From the NCBI GenBank assembly GCA_001931905.2, contig MSJI02000044.1, positions 1 to 31,948 on the forward strand: a stretch of 31,948 nucleotides of DNA, written 5' to 3'. This DNA comes from Cladosporium sp. IMV 00045. Its lineage: Eukaryota; Ascomycota; Dothideomycetes; Cladosporiales; Cladosporiaceae. Position 1 is the first letter of the stretch, and every line of letters starts with the position of its first letter. Both the position numbers and the translations under genes were made by a program. Of this stretch, positions 12,161 through 22,856 are shown piece after piece. The notes under the pieces are model-generated. The model was given only the letters and a program-made list of their open reading frames with translations, was not told the origin of the DNA and made no database searches.

Positions 12161-12653
12161 AGGAGAGAGGATCGATCGGAAGTTGCAAGGTCTCATCAGC
12201 CGTGCCAGGACTGATGGAGTTGCAAGTCGTGAAGCAAGCCAAAATAGATGTCGCATCGGATTGCATTTCAGGTGTTTATATCTCGACAGGAATGATCAGA
12301 GAGGACGGGTCTTCAGATTAAGATATAGAAGCAATGAAGTTGTCAACTAACCGTTTTCGTCGATCGCGGAATATTCTGCACACCAAGAATGATGTTTTGA
12401 ATGCCTTCTTCCGTCCCCTCTTTCACCGCCGGACTCAGGTGAAGGTTCAATCCGAGTTGGATGTTCTCTACAAGACTTCGTACGAGATTCAGCGTATGTG
12501 TGTATTTGGATCTCACAGTCTTGGGGAGTTTTGGAAAAGAGGTAAAAATACAACGAATGAACTCTTGTAATATCAAAGATCAACCGAGCCCAGAAGCGTT
12601 AGCAAAGATAAGTTACAGAGTCGCTTATTATTCGTTGCAAACTAATGACCAGG
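12161..12653. other. Convergent intergenic region
   Basis: The 3' flanks of the P450 and of the carboxylesterase relic. No domain-bearing frame or RNA gene is recognised. Confidence 0.55.
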
Positions 12654-14462
12654 CTACAACCGGAATTGTGAGACGGTGCTTTCCAAAAAGTTGGATGCCT
12701 CCTGTCTGAAATCATCTTGAATCAGAGCATTCCCCGTGTTCAGCAGATTCAAGAGCACTGGATTCCAAGTCGAATATTGCGGCCAATAGAGCAAAGGCGC
12801 ATCGATAGAGATGGCGTTCGGATTCTGGTAGTTGACGAAAAAAATGTAGTGAGTAAGGTAAGTTTGTGTGGCAACTGTGTTCCTTGTCGTAGGCAAGATG
12901 GACGTAGTATTGAATATAGCTTCAATGTCGCTGCTGTGGTAGGTGCCGAGAACTGACTCTTGAAACCTGTGGGAGTCGAGCAAACTCCACGCCGGCAGTG
13001 TTGTGCTCACGTGTGAGAGGTAACTGCGGCGACGAAGGGTAAAGGCAACATCACCGAGGAGAGACGCCATTTTCTTTGATTGCGACCACAGAGTGTTGGT
13101 GGTGCCCGTACCAAATGGAGAGCCGGCTGCAGGATCTTCAGGATAGACCGCCAGCAGAGCTTCAATATCGGGTTGCGACGCGCCAGGATAAATCATATGC
13201 ATGTACTCCGCAAGTGTTCCATTGTCGGTGATGTTGTACTGAACCTGAGCAAAAAGTGTCCCTTCGTCTTGTTGGTCTCCTGCGATGACCGGTACACGAC
13301 TGTAGTTGCCAGCCTCCAGCGCATACTCTGGAAATACCGGGTAGAAATCGTCTTGCGGATCCGGACGAGGAAGGAATGGCAATGCAAAACTGCTGTAGGT
13401 GAAGAAGATTGGTAGAGTGTTGACAGCATCCCAGTATACTTGATAGGGAGCATCACGCATACACTGCAATGTATCATTTGCTGATGTGCAATTGGTCTCC
13501 CTGACCAGTTGGTCGTAAACATCCTGAGCTTATGTGCTGTCGGTACCGTCCACCGGAATGACAGTTCCAGAATTCATGATTGCGCCATGGAAAAGAGGCC
13601 GCCCGCTGTACTTGTTGTTCCCGTACTCGATGATGGTGTGGCATAAGGTGAACAGAGCTCCTGCCGATTCGCCGAACAGAGTCATCTTGTCCGGGTCACC
13701 ACCAAAGGCTTCGATGTTTTCCTGCACCCATTTCAAAGCAAGTCGCTGATCATGGAGTCCTAAATTAGTCTCCCCGGACTCCGGAACCTCTTTTCCACCG
13801 AGAAAGCCAAAGCCGTTCACGCGGTAGTTGACCGCAACAAACAAAACAGGATGCTCAAGAGCCAATGATTGATTTATAATTCCACTGCCGTCATAGTTTT
13901 GGGTAGATCCGGCTTCGAACGCTTGATTGCGAGATGTGTTAGTTTAGAACGGAACACAAAGAACAAGTCGAATGTGATTACCTCCACCGTAATTCTAAAG
14001 GCTGTCAGCGATGGTTCATGAAATGAGGTACGGGATTAGTACTTACCCAGAATAACACAGGAAGCTTGGAAGTACCATTCGTTCCGGTAGGCCGTTGGAT
14101 CGTAACACTGAGACAGTCTTCTCCTTGCAAGAGGTCGGCGGAAGCAGAAAAATTGGCCGTGGTGGGCTGAGGACAAGCGGTAGCCACTCCAGTTGCCTGG
14201 AAGGTAGACGTCGGGAAGCCAGAGACACGAGGCTCAGGGCGCCTCAAGCGAAGGTTACCCACAGGAGGCTCAGCGGAAGGGATGCCGTAGAAGGAATCAA
14301 CCCCGGTGGATAATTCCCTATGACGGTGCCGTTGGCAATAGTGACAGAAGGGTGTTTGGTAAGAGTAGTGTTGGACTGTGAATGGGTGTCGTTGGTAGTA
14401 TCTCGTTGTGGGCGCGCCAAAGCGCCGACGACCAGACTGGTAAGTATGCTCAAGAGACGCAT
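12654..14462 (-). pseudogene. Secreted type-B carboxylesterase, disrupted
   Basis: An alpha/beta-hydrolase of the COesterase family with N-terminal signal peptide (MRLLSILTSLVVGALA), oxyanion region YGGAF, YRVNGFGFLGG, nucleophile elbow LFGESAGA, and a long C-terminal domain ending at 12654. Coding blocks are 14462-14047, a 13-nt micro-exon 13994-13982, and 13921-12654; introns of 52 and 60 nt have good branch sites. Two lesions are visible. Near 14291-14294 the frame shifts by one base in a G run, between IGNYPPG and VDSFYGIP. At 13530-13532 an in-frame TAA interrupts the coding sequence just before AQDVYDQLV, with family-like sequence continuing in the same frame. As assembled no full-length enzyme is made; sequencing error is the alternative. 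Confidence 0.82.
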
Positions 14463-15368
14463 GCTGATGTAAAGGGAAACGATGAACTGTTGTGCTGGAC
14501 GAACTTTACTCCTTGATGCTTCGCATCGTTATTTGTAGTTTTGGCATCTCCTAGCACATGACGAAGCATCAAGCCGCCAATCTTTGTGCATAATCGAAGA
14601 CTAGGTGCAATCTCATCACGGTGATAAGCCAAAGTAAATCCGTAGAAGCGTCGTCACGACGCTGCCGTAGTGTTGAAAATCCCATCTTGCAAAGGGTGGG
14701 TATGGAGCCGAGATGATTCCGTAGCTTGCAACCCATTGCAACGGTTTAGGAGAGTTTCCGTCCGCTGGTGGTCGAAGAAATCCGTTCCTCCGACTTTCAT
14801 CATGCGAAGGTTCCGCTCCATCACTAAAGCCGCTAACTCCTGGCAATGCATTTGAGGCGGCTTCTCTCGACGCTATGATCGCTGACTACCAACTGCATCT
14901 CTGCTCTGCTCTATTGTATCTTTCAAATGACATTGAGGCCCTGAATGGCGACATTTGTCCATCCCAATGCTCGGAATCCTTGATGGAAGAAGCGAACGAA
15001 CCTTAAGAGTGACTGGAACTCTAGGTTGGACTTCGCCTGCAAATATCTGTACGAGCTGCGTAAGCCAAGCTGACTTTGTCAAAGGTCACAAAACAGGGCA
15101 TTGTATGCAGGTAGTGACTGGTCTATCAGAGTATTTAAGGTGGGTACGCTTCGACCTCCTTCTTTCTGGGGAGACCCATTGGTCTCAACAAAACTCCTGG
15201 AATCGAGGCTGGCGGTGTTGGTAGTCAATCCTTGAAGTCCACAACTTATCCATTTGTGCATTGTGTGTCAGTCATGGAAAGAAGAAGGCCGATGGCTTTG
15301 AGATCAGGTATGCAGATATATTAATACATGTACGGAAGGTGACTTGTTGAACGCCAAAGCCGAAAAAG
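14463..15368. other. Intergenic region, no gene seen
   Basis: About 900 bp upstream of the esterase relic and downstream of the flavin prenyltransferase fragment. The short open frames show no family motifs. The part next to 14462 probably held the esterase promoter. Confidence 0.45.
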
Positions 15369-15674
15369 CTAATCTTTCTCATACCCACTCCATCGGGGGA
15401 AATCTTGCGTATCGAGCCCGAAGAGATCAAGCGTCCGGCCAACCATCTGATCCACGAGTTGTTCGATAGTATCAGGCTTCGTGTAGAGCGCGGGAACAGT
15501 TGGACAGATGATCGCCCCCGCTTGTGTTACACCGAGCATGTTTCTGATGTGGATCTCACTCAACGGAGTCCCTCGAAGGCCCAGAACAAGACGACGTCGT
15601 TCTTTCAAAACCACATCTGCAGATTTTGCCAGGCCAGTGACTTCCCATGTGCTGGATTTATATATCGATGACAT
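15369..15674 (-). pseudogene. Flavin prenyltransferase (UbiX/PAD1 family), C-terminal fragment
   Basis: About 85 residues match the C-terminal half of UbiX/PAD1, which makes prenylated FMN for UbiD-type decarboxylases. Recognisable segments are KSADVVLKERRRLVLGLRGTPL, IHIRNMLGVTQAGAIICPTVPA, and LVDQMVGRTLDLFGLDTQDFPRW, ending at a natural stop. The N-terminal Rossmann part (GATG loop, SSGSF, PCSMKTLA) is absent from all three minus-strand frames up to about 15990. The first residues MSSIYKSSTWEV do not fit the family. I call it a truncated relic. No UbiD partner is present. A short expressed protein is possible but would lack the FMN-binding part. Confidence 0.75.
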
Positions 15675-16320
15675 TCGCCAGTACCACTCGACTCTAGTTC
15701 CGTTGCCATTCTCAGGGCACTAGTGATGTGGGAAATATTTCCAACTGTACAAGCAGCCCGTTACATTCGACAATGTTGCATGAGTGTAAAAGCAACATGA
15801 GAGAGTCTCAATTCCGGGATTGTAACATTGCTCTCTCGGTTGCAGCAAGTTTGAGGCTTGGACTTTGCTCGGGAATTGTTTTCGAATGCGTGGCAGCAAT
15901 AGATTGGCAATACTTAATCTGAGCCAATGGCTAGATCCAGCGGAATGGTCACTGGCAAAAGACACCGTCGATCACAAAATGAATCTCTCTTCTTCGGAGC
16001 TCAACACTTGCGGATAATAGGCCGCAACCCGTGATCAGCGCGCAAAGTTAGATTTCGCTTTCTAAGACATAAGAGCCAAGAGGCGTTGCAAATCCGGAGT
16101 TAAGTAGTTATGCTTCCTTCGTCCCGGCTAACTTTACCTTAGCTTGATTCGCCTTTTCTTAGTTATAAAGTCAAGTCGACCGGCCCAGGCGTTATTCTTA
16201 CCGTTCAACAGGCAAGCCAGATCTCATGCTGCTTTTTGCTCTTGCCTAACAACCCTTCGACAGAATATATTCAAGCTGCCCTCCGAGAGAGAGCTCTTTC
16301 CGACTTAGAAGTTGTGCATC
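15675..16320. promoter_or_regulatory. Intergenic region upstream of the SDR gene
   Basis: About 650 bp with no convincing gene. The left part would have held the missing 5' half of the flavin prenyltransferase gene but shows no trace of it. The right part is the promoter of the SDR gene, with a TATA box at 16164-16169. Confidence 0.45.
16164..16169 (+). promoter_or_regulatory. TATA box of the SDR gene
   Basis: TATAAA lies 152 bp before the SDR start codon and is followed by a pyrimidine-rich leader, a reasonable fungal core promoter layout. Confidence 0.4.
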
Positions 16321-17305
16321 ATGTTTGGCTTCGGAACCAGGGGCTCGTTCAGTCCAGATGACGACATCCCGGACCTCTCCAATAAGGTCATCCTTGTGAC
16401 AGGCGGTCGGTTACGCTGAAAGTGCTACATCTTCACAAGACATAGCTGATCATGACCCAGGAAATGCCGGGCTAGGGAAAGAGACGATCATGCAATTGGC
16501 TAAGCACAACCCAAAGGAGATTTTTCTCACTTCGCGCTCTCAAGAGAAGGCCGAGACTGCTATCGAAGAAATCAAGACGGCCGCACCAGATGCCAATATC
16601 ACCCCTCTTGTACTCGACTTGACCGATCTCGCATCCGTGGAACAAGCGGTGAGAGCTTTCCAATCGAAATCTGACCGTCTGGACATACTTCTCAACAATG
16701 CGGGCATAATGGCAACGCCGTACTCCAAGACCAAGCAAGGCTACGAAATCCAATTTGGAACAAATCACATGGGTCCTGCTCTGCTGACGAAGCTCCTCCT
16801 CCCAACACTACTCAAGACCGCGAAGCTTCCCGACTCCGACGTCCGAGTGGTCAATCTTTCCAGCTACGCTCACAATTTAGCACCTGCATACGGCATCATA
16901 TTGGATTCCATCACGGCAGAAAAAGAGAGCACGAACGCTCGCTACGGAAGTTCGAAGCTCGCCAACATCCTGCATGCGTGGATGCTCGCCGAAAAACATC
17001 CGCAGATCACTTGCACATCAGTACATCCAGGAGTCATCATGACCGACCTTTACTCAAGCATGAGAGAGGGCGTCATAGGTCGTTGTCTCTTACGGACGAT
17101 CGCCCCTTTAGTTTTTAGTGACGTGCACGATGGTGCCAAAAATTCTCTCTGGGCCTGTACAGCATCCAAGGAGCAGGTCAGAAGGAGCTACTATTTCGAG
17201 CCCATTGGGCAAATGGACCGCGAAAGTAAGCATGCTAAAGACTACGATCTGGCTGTCAAGCTTTGGGAGTTTACCGAGGAAGAGTTGAACAAGCACGGGT
17301 ACTAG
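16321..17305 (+). CDS. Short-chain dehydrogenase/reductase
   Basis: NAD(P)-dependent oxidoreductase of about 309 residues. Exons 16321-16405 and 16461-17305 flank a 55-nt intron that splits the cofactor loop, giving TGGNAGLG (27-34) after splicing. NNAG is at 107-110. The catalytic Ser lies in VNLSSYAHN (about 162-163), and YGSSK gives Tyr190 and Lys194. The family pattern is the classical/extended retinol-dehydrogenase-like (RDH/WWOX-type) group, common in fungal secondary metabolism and in detoxification. No signal peptide or membrane helix is obvious. Reading frame and catalytic residues are intact, unlike several neighbours. Substrate unknown. Confidence 0.93.
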
Positions 17306-17657
17306 CTTGAATGAGGACCCATCGCTGCGAGGGAACCGTTAGGTCAAGTTGTACAGCAATGTTAAGCAACCAAATAATCTCATTGAATGATGTTGTTGAA
17401 CTCGTTGGCCAGACAAGCTCGTGAGCTGTCCCATGATCGTGCGATTAGCATCATCATACACTACCGTCGATACCTGAATTTAATTAGAGTCTCATATATC
17501 AGGTCTCCAAGTAAGCGATGAGCTAAGAGAGAGCTTTCGACAACTCTTGATCTCGTATAAACATCAGAGGAAGGTTGAGGAGGGCATCATTCTAGAATAC
17601 AGCTTTTCCCATGTAGATATCTGATGTTCTTCGCGTCCCGGGAGAAGATACTGAGCC
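17306..17657. other. Convergent intergenic region
   Basis: The 3' flanks of the SDR and of the Zn2Cys6 regulator. Nothing else is recognised. Confidence 0.55.
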
Positions 17658-19820
17658 TCAAAAGCCCAAATAAGGTACATTCAAATCGCTGTCAATCATC
17701 GGGTTTTCGCTGAAGAAGTTCAGGCCTGGTCGGAATGTTAGTGAAATGAAAGCTGGTCCAGTGGCTATCAGGCTAAACAGACTCCAATCAAATTCATTTA
17801 GCTCTTGCGTATTTTGTCCTGCATCAATTATGCTTGCAATGTGGGATCTGGCTTGGGTGTACATCCTAGGACGAAACGTGCGACATGAGCATGGAGACGT
17901 CAAAACAGCGCAACTCGGTACTTACTCATCATTCCAATTATCACCTTCGCCGACTGTAATGCATTCTCCCACATCGTCCTCTCCAATTTTGTCTGCTGCG
18001 CATGGGACACCGCCTTTGCGTTGCTTCAGAAGGTCTTGCAGGGCCCGCAAATAGCTTGAGTGTGAGGACAAAAGCCAGGCTTGGTGATCGGACGCTCTTT
18101 CCGCTGAGTTCTTGTTTTGCTCGTGGGAGAGCAGGTCCAAGAAGGTAGTCTGCACCTGCCGAAGGGATGATTTTTCTGACGTTCCCGGCGGTGTTTCCAG
18201 AAACTCCACTGTGATAGCGGCACTAAGCCCAGCGTGTATCATAGACCATGACCGAAGCGGTAGCTGAGTGAACTTGCAGAGGTCGAGAAAAGCCCGCATC
18301 GTACATTCTGTACTACTTTTGACGCTCAGCAGAACCTCGTCGATCTGACTTGCTTGGCCGGATCGATCCATGGTCTTCAGTGCTGGCCTGCATATCACGC
18401 CGCAGAGGTATCCACAATACAGTCTAAGCGTCAGAAGTTCGGTAAGCGCTCGAAGACTTGGACGTACGGACCTTGCTTGCTTTATCATGCTGTCGTCGGC
18501 GTCGAAGACCTTCAGCTGGCGGATGTAAGCACAAATTTTCTCCACAGAGCATCTCGAACTCTCAGACTCAACCAACCACAGACAAGTCAAGTCGACCAAG
18601 CCTCTCATGGATTCATGGTACGTCCTGGACTTCGCCACGAAATCTCCGACATTCGCGAAGCGTGTGTAAGATGACGACAAAGCGTCTCTATCAAAGCACA
18701 CCGATAGAATGCAGTCTTGCCATCTTATCATAGCCCATGTCTGGTCTTCGTCTTCAGCGTGGTCCAATGTCTCACAAGACAGTGGTCTGTGCAACCCTAT
18801 GCTCATTGCCAGTCTATAAACCGTACCAAGCAAAGACCAAGCGGCATCTGCTTGGCCGTCATTTTGGAGGAAGTACGACAAAAGAAGCATGGCCTGGACC
18901 GTACTTAACTTTGGGCGCAGCAGAAAATTGGCCATTCTCGCAAAATGGAAGGCCGAATTAGCAAATTGACGCGACTTCGTGATACGTTGATTGGGAGCTT
19001 GATCCGACATTTGTGCCCCACAGGCGAGAAGAGCACACATGAGGCTTGCGCCACCGTGATCTTCTGCTAGGTGTGAAGCGTGGTCCGGACCAAAAGATGA
19101 TGTCGCGTATTCTGTGCATCGCTCCAGAGACGTCGGGATGAGGGCCTCCAAATCCTCATGCCGTGGAACGAATGGGAATAGTGGCGACACTATCGTTTGG
19201 TAGGCTTGTACGTATCTTCGTGATGATTAGCACATGTGAACAGGCTTGGGAGGCATAGGATCATACTTCAAGACTTCGGCGTGGGAAGATGCGACATTGA
19301 AATGTGATTCCTCAATCCCACTGGCCTGGCTGCCGGCCATGAAAGGATACGAGGTAGCGGCGTTATCAAGACCAAGGGCGGGGCGAATCGACTGTGTGAA
19401 GTGGGCATGATGAAACCGCGCCGCGGCGTTGATGAAAGATGGCATCGAGTTTGCCCCTAGCTGTGATGGCGAGCATTCCGAGGTGGGATCAGAATGGTCC
19501 GGATTTCTGCTTGACTGATCCTGCGTAGCACTCTGGCCTGCCGCATCGACCGTCGGAGAGACAGCTTGCTGGTGATGGCTTCTAGCAGAACGTACGGTCT
19601 GTCGGACGCGGTTTGTCGGAATGTCATCTCTTCTCTCGGCGTCGTTTAGGGCTTGATAGCCCTCGCCATCCCCTCCTGAGGCGGCCTTCGGGCGTTGTGC
19701 TGTGCAGGAATCGCCTCGACCTCGCTTCGCACAATTATCACAAGGGTACACGCCATTGCATTTTATCTTGCGCTTGGCACAGAATGCGCATGCCTGCCCA
19801 TACACTCATCGCCTTTCCAT
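17658..19820 (-). pseudogene. Zn2Cys6 transcription factor with early in-frame stop
   Basis: A fungal binuclear-zinc-cluster regulator. Exons are 19820-19267, 19215-17926 and 17865-17658, about 683 codons. The 51-nt intron (donor GTATGA, branch GCTAATC) removes an otherwise in-frame TAA; the other intron is 60 nt. The DNA-binding domain has six cysteines (11, 14, 21, 27, 30, 39) in CAFCAKRKIKC...CDNC, followed by a Fungal_trans-like middle region (LLLSYFLQNDGQADAAWSLLG, RLAMSIGLHRPL) and an acidic C-terminus. The only plausible ATG (19818-19820) is followed by TGA at codon 5 (19806-19808), before the zinc cluster. The rest is undamaged. Either the gene is silenced by a point mutation, or it uses an unseen upstream exon or a non-AUG start. 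Confidence 0.7.
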
Positions 19821-19888
19821 GTTGTGTGGCAGCCTGGTTGCAAAGGCCAACGGTTTCTGTCGGCAAAGTGAGGTGTCAAGGACTTCCT

Positions 19889-20024
19889 GCGCGGAAAACG
19901 CGGAGGGCGGATTCCGTGATAAACTTCTCTGCTTTCCGCCTCTCCCCGACACTAGCAGGTAATGAAAGATTAAAGTTACTACCACTTCAGATGTTATCTC
20001 TAAGTATTTAAAGAAGAGATAGCA
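19889..20024 (+). repeat. Dispersed repeat, copy A
   Basis: About 135 bp, diverged from but clearly collinear with 22938-23080 in the same orientation. Shared words include GCTTTCCGCCT, ACTACCACTTC and ATGTTATCTC. The left half contains an imperfect inverted repeat (CGCGGAAAACGCGGAG against CTGCTTTCCGCC). Copy A lies 69 bp upstream of the regulator's ATG and passes directly into the AT-rich tract. Several differences from copy B are C-to-T or G-to-A in copy A. It could be the end of a transposable element or a MITE-like element. Confidence 0.75.
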
Positions 20025-20335
20025 TATTATCTAATAAATCTAAGTTAATAATTAGTCTATATATTAAGATAGATACTTAGATAATACTTATTATTCATTT
20101 ATTAGCTTTTACTAATAATAAGATACGCCTAGAATATAAATATAAGCTCCTAGTAGCGACGCAATATCTACGGAAGAATGAACCTCGGCCCATTTCTATA
20201 AACTAGATAGAATTAAACATCTTAATCTTTACTAAATCAATTGTATTTAGCTTATACTCGTACGAGAGATAAGTACGTAGGAAATTATTTAATAGTATAG
20301 GGGTTTCTAGCCTTAGTTAAGGAGTTGGTAGGTAG
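19990..20335. repeat. AT-rich tract, RIP-like
   Basis: About 350 bp dominated by TA, TTA and TAAT words, with a few remaining CG-containing words, in sharp contrast to the flanking DNA. Such composition is typical of repeats mutated by RIP (repeat-induced point mutation) in ascomycetes. No open frame is present. It adjoins repeat copy A, so it may be the body of the same element. A short run of GGTA units follows at about 20326-20340. Confidence 0.65.
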
Positions 20336-21362
20336 GTAGTAGGATGAAAGGATGATTGATTGACCTATCTACTACATGGGCAGGTGGTACTTCTATATGC
20401 CTGGCCTTGGCACCCTCCTGCCACCAATCACAACAGAAATCACTTGCTCTGTAATACTACGCTCCTAGCGAGCTGCTCCGTCCTGAAAAAAAGCCAGCGA
20501 ACATCGACTTGGACGACCTAATGTACTACTGCCATGGATTAAGCGACTCTTTGAAGAGGCCCCACTGTATTGCCGGGGACGGATGCAGTAGCGACTTCGC
20601 GTTCATGCATGGCGATTCATGCCACAGCGGAGCCAGACTTCGATTAGTGATTATCCAGCAACTCTACATAACTTCTCTGCATAACTTCCACAGGCATTAG
20701 GATCAATGAGCTATATACATGTAGTAGCAGAAAAGACATAAAACGACGTCGCTTTCTAGCTTCTTCTTTGTTTCAAGACTAACCTACCCGCGTAGATACC
20801 GGCCTTCCTTTATGTACAATGCGTTTTCCCTTAGTAGTAACTCCGACGGCGACCTGGTCACTATCATCGGGTCGGGCTGATGGTTCCACCTCGGTACACT
20901 GCGGCCTTTGCATATCATACCCTGTAAGTCTATATTGAGCTTGGTCCCACTTGTCGAAAACAAGGGTGTGTGCGCAATTTCAATTCTCTATACGATGGGC
21001 TCGCTTCGTCGTTCCTGCGCAGTGAGACCAGGATCTGGCCCCATTGTCCAATCATCAGACAATATCGTAAGATATCTCAAATTCCCTTCTTCGAAGCGAG
21101 TCCGGTTTCTCCTGTACACGCCGAAGTTCGACAGTGCCGCAATGCCTACTTCACAGAAGCTCGGCCCTGTAGCATGCGTTGATGGTGAGCTAACGTCAGT
21201 GTTTCTTCATTCAAACGCTGAACATAAGGTGCTGTCCTTCTTTTCCTAGTCAACTCCTCAACCAATTCATTACAGTCATATCACCTGCGAAACTCAAAGA
21301 TCCACACACAAAGTGCAACCACCACTGTGCGCTTCAGGATACACCACCACACTCACGGCAAA
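20336..21362. other. Intergenic region upstream of FAD oxidoreductase
   Basis: About 1 kb of more normal composition. Open frames here (for example 20908-21249) have no recognised domain. The part next to 21362 should include the promoter of the FAD gene. Confidence 0.4.
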
Positions 21363-22856
21363 ATGGAACCCATTGATGCGGACTACCTTGTCGTCGGCGC
21401 AGGCGCCATGGGCATGGCCTTCGTCGACACAATCCTGACCGACACCGACAAGACAGTGGCCATCATCGATCGTTACGCCCGACCGTCTGGACACTGGACA
21501 GTGGCTTATCCTTACGTTCGCCTCCACCAGCCTTCTGCATTCTATGGTGTCAATTCGAAGCATCTGGGCGACGACCAAATTGATCAAGTCGGCTGGAATA
21601 AAGGCCTCTGTGAGCTAGCATCTCGGGACGAGGTCTGCTCTTACTACGATCTAGTCATGCGTCAGACGTTCCTCCCCTCCGGCCGCGTGACTTACTACCC
21701 CAAGCACGAGTACACTGGCGAAGGATTGTTCCACTCCATCTTGACCGGCAAGAAGTACTCCACAGGAAGCAAGACACGCATCGTGGATGCCACCTTCATG
21801 AAAGTAAAAGTCCCTTCGATGAGCCCGCCAGCTTACGAAGTAGCCTCTGGCGTTCAGCTGCTCACACCAAACGATCTGCCGAGCATACAACACCAATACA
21901 ACAACTACACTGTCGTCGGAGCCGGCAAAACAGGCATCGACGCTTGCCTCTGGCTCCTTGCCAATGGCATTGACCCTGCCAGCATTACCTGGATCATGCC
22001 TCGCGACTCGTACTACTTCGAAAGGAGTCATCTCCAGCCCGGCCTCCGTTTCGCCGACGAGACTCAATCCAGGCTCAAAGCAACGGGCGAGGCCATCGCG
22101 ACCGCTACGTCAGTGGACGACCTCATCGACCGCCTAGAATCTATCGGGCACCTCCTCCGCCTGGACGAGAACGTCAAGCCAACCATGTTCCGCTGCGCAA
22201 CCGTCTCCCTCGCCGAGTTCGAGCAGCTCAAAAGGATCCAATCGATCGTACGCCAGGGTCGTGTGATCGGCATCGATCAACACCAAGTCACCCTGCAACA
22301 GGGCAGCTACGCAACTCCGCAAGACACGCTCTTCATCGACTGCAGCGCCGACGCGCTGTCCAAGTTAGAGCCTGTCCCCGTCTTCCGGGGCAAGCTCATC
22401 ACGCTGCAATCCGTGCGCTATTGCCAGCAAGTCTTCAGCGCCGCTTTCATCGCGCACGTCGAAGCCGCCTACCCGGACGACGAAGCCAAGAACGCCCTCA
22501 CCAACGTGGTCCCGCACCCGAGCCAAGTCCACGACTACCCCGTCGCCATGCTGCAGAGCCAGCTCAACGGCCTGCGCTGGAACGCGGCGCCCAAGACGTA
22601 CAAGTGGCTTCAGGGGGCGCGGCTCGACTGGTTTGGGTCGCTGGTGCCGGCTGCGCCTGAGGACCCGGAGGCTGCGGAGGTATTTTTTAAAGAGCTGGGT
22701 GCGAGGGCCGCTGGGATGTGTGAGAAGTTGAAGGATTTGCTGTTTGCTTTGCCTGAGGAGGAGGCGGCGAGGTTTAAGGTGCAGCTTATGAGGCGAAGTA
22801 ATGATGGGATTTCTGCCATGCTGAACATACAAAAGTTGGACATGGAACAGACCTGA
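21363..22856 (+). CDS. FAD/NAD(P)-binding oxidoreductase, flavin-monooxygenase-like
   Basis: Intronless gene for 497 residues. Two Rossmann dinucleotide motifs are visible: VVGAGAMG near the N-terminus (10-17) for FAD and VVGAGKTG (184-191) for the second nucleotide, the arrangement of flavin-containing monooxygenases and pyridine-nucleotide-disulfide-like oxidoreductases. No redox-active CxxxxC is seen near the first motif, so a monooxygenase-type activity is more likely than a disulfide reductase. The ATG at 21363 follows the sequence AAA; the frame extends upstream without ATG. It is the only long intronless gene in the right half and lies between repeat copies A and B, which would fit transfer or transposition, but that is inference. 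Confidence 0.88.
   Translation: MEPIDADYLVVGAGAMGMAFVDTILTDTDKTVAIIDRYARPSGHWTVAYPYVRLHQPSAFYGVNSKHLGDDQIDQVGWNKGLCELASRDEVCSYYDLVMRQTFLPSGRVTYYPKHEYTGEGLFHSILTGKKYSTGSKTRIVDATFMKVKVPSMSPPAYEVASGVQLLTPNDLPSIQHQYNNYTVVGAGKTGIDACLWLLANGIDPASITWIMPRDSYYFERSHLQPGLRFADETQSRLKATGEAIATATSVDDLIDRLESIGHLLRLDENVKPTMFRCATVSLAEFEQLKRIQSIVRQGRVIGIDQHQVTLQQGSYATPQDTLFIDCSADALSKLEPVPVFRGKLITLQSVRYCQQVFSAAFIAHVEAAYPDDEAKNALTNVVPHPSQVHDYPVAMLQSQLNGLRWNAAPKTYKWLQGARLDWFGSLVPAAPEDPEAAEVFFKELGARAAGMCEKLKDLLFALPEEEAARFKVQLMRRSNDGISAMLNIQKLDMEQT

Noticed and set aside
19222..19224. In-frame TAA in the Zn2Cys6 gene, at first read as a nonsense mutation
   Set aside because: A 51-nt intron at 19216-19266 with donor GTATGA and branch GCTAATC removes it and keeps the frame.
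20908..21249. Plus-strand open frame of about 113 codons upstream of the FAD gene
   Set aside because: No domain and unconvincing composition; more likely leader or promoter sequence.
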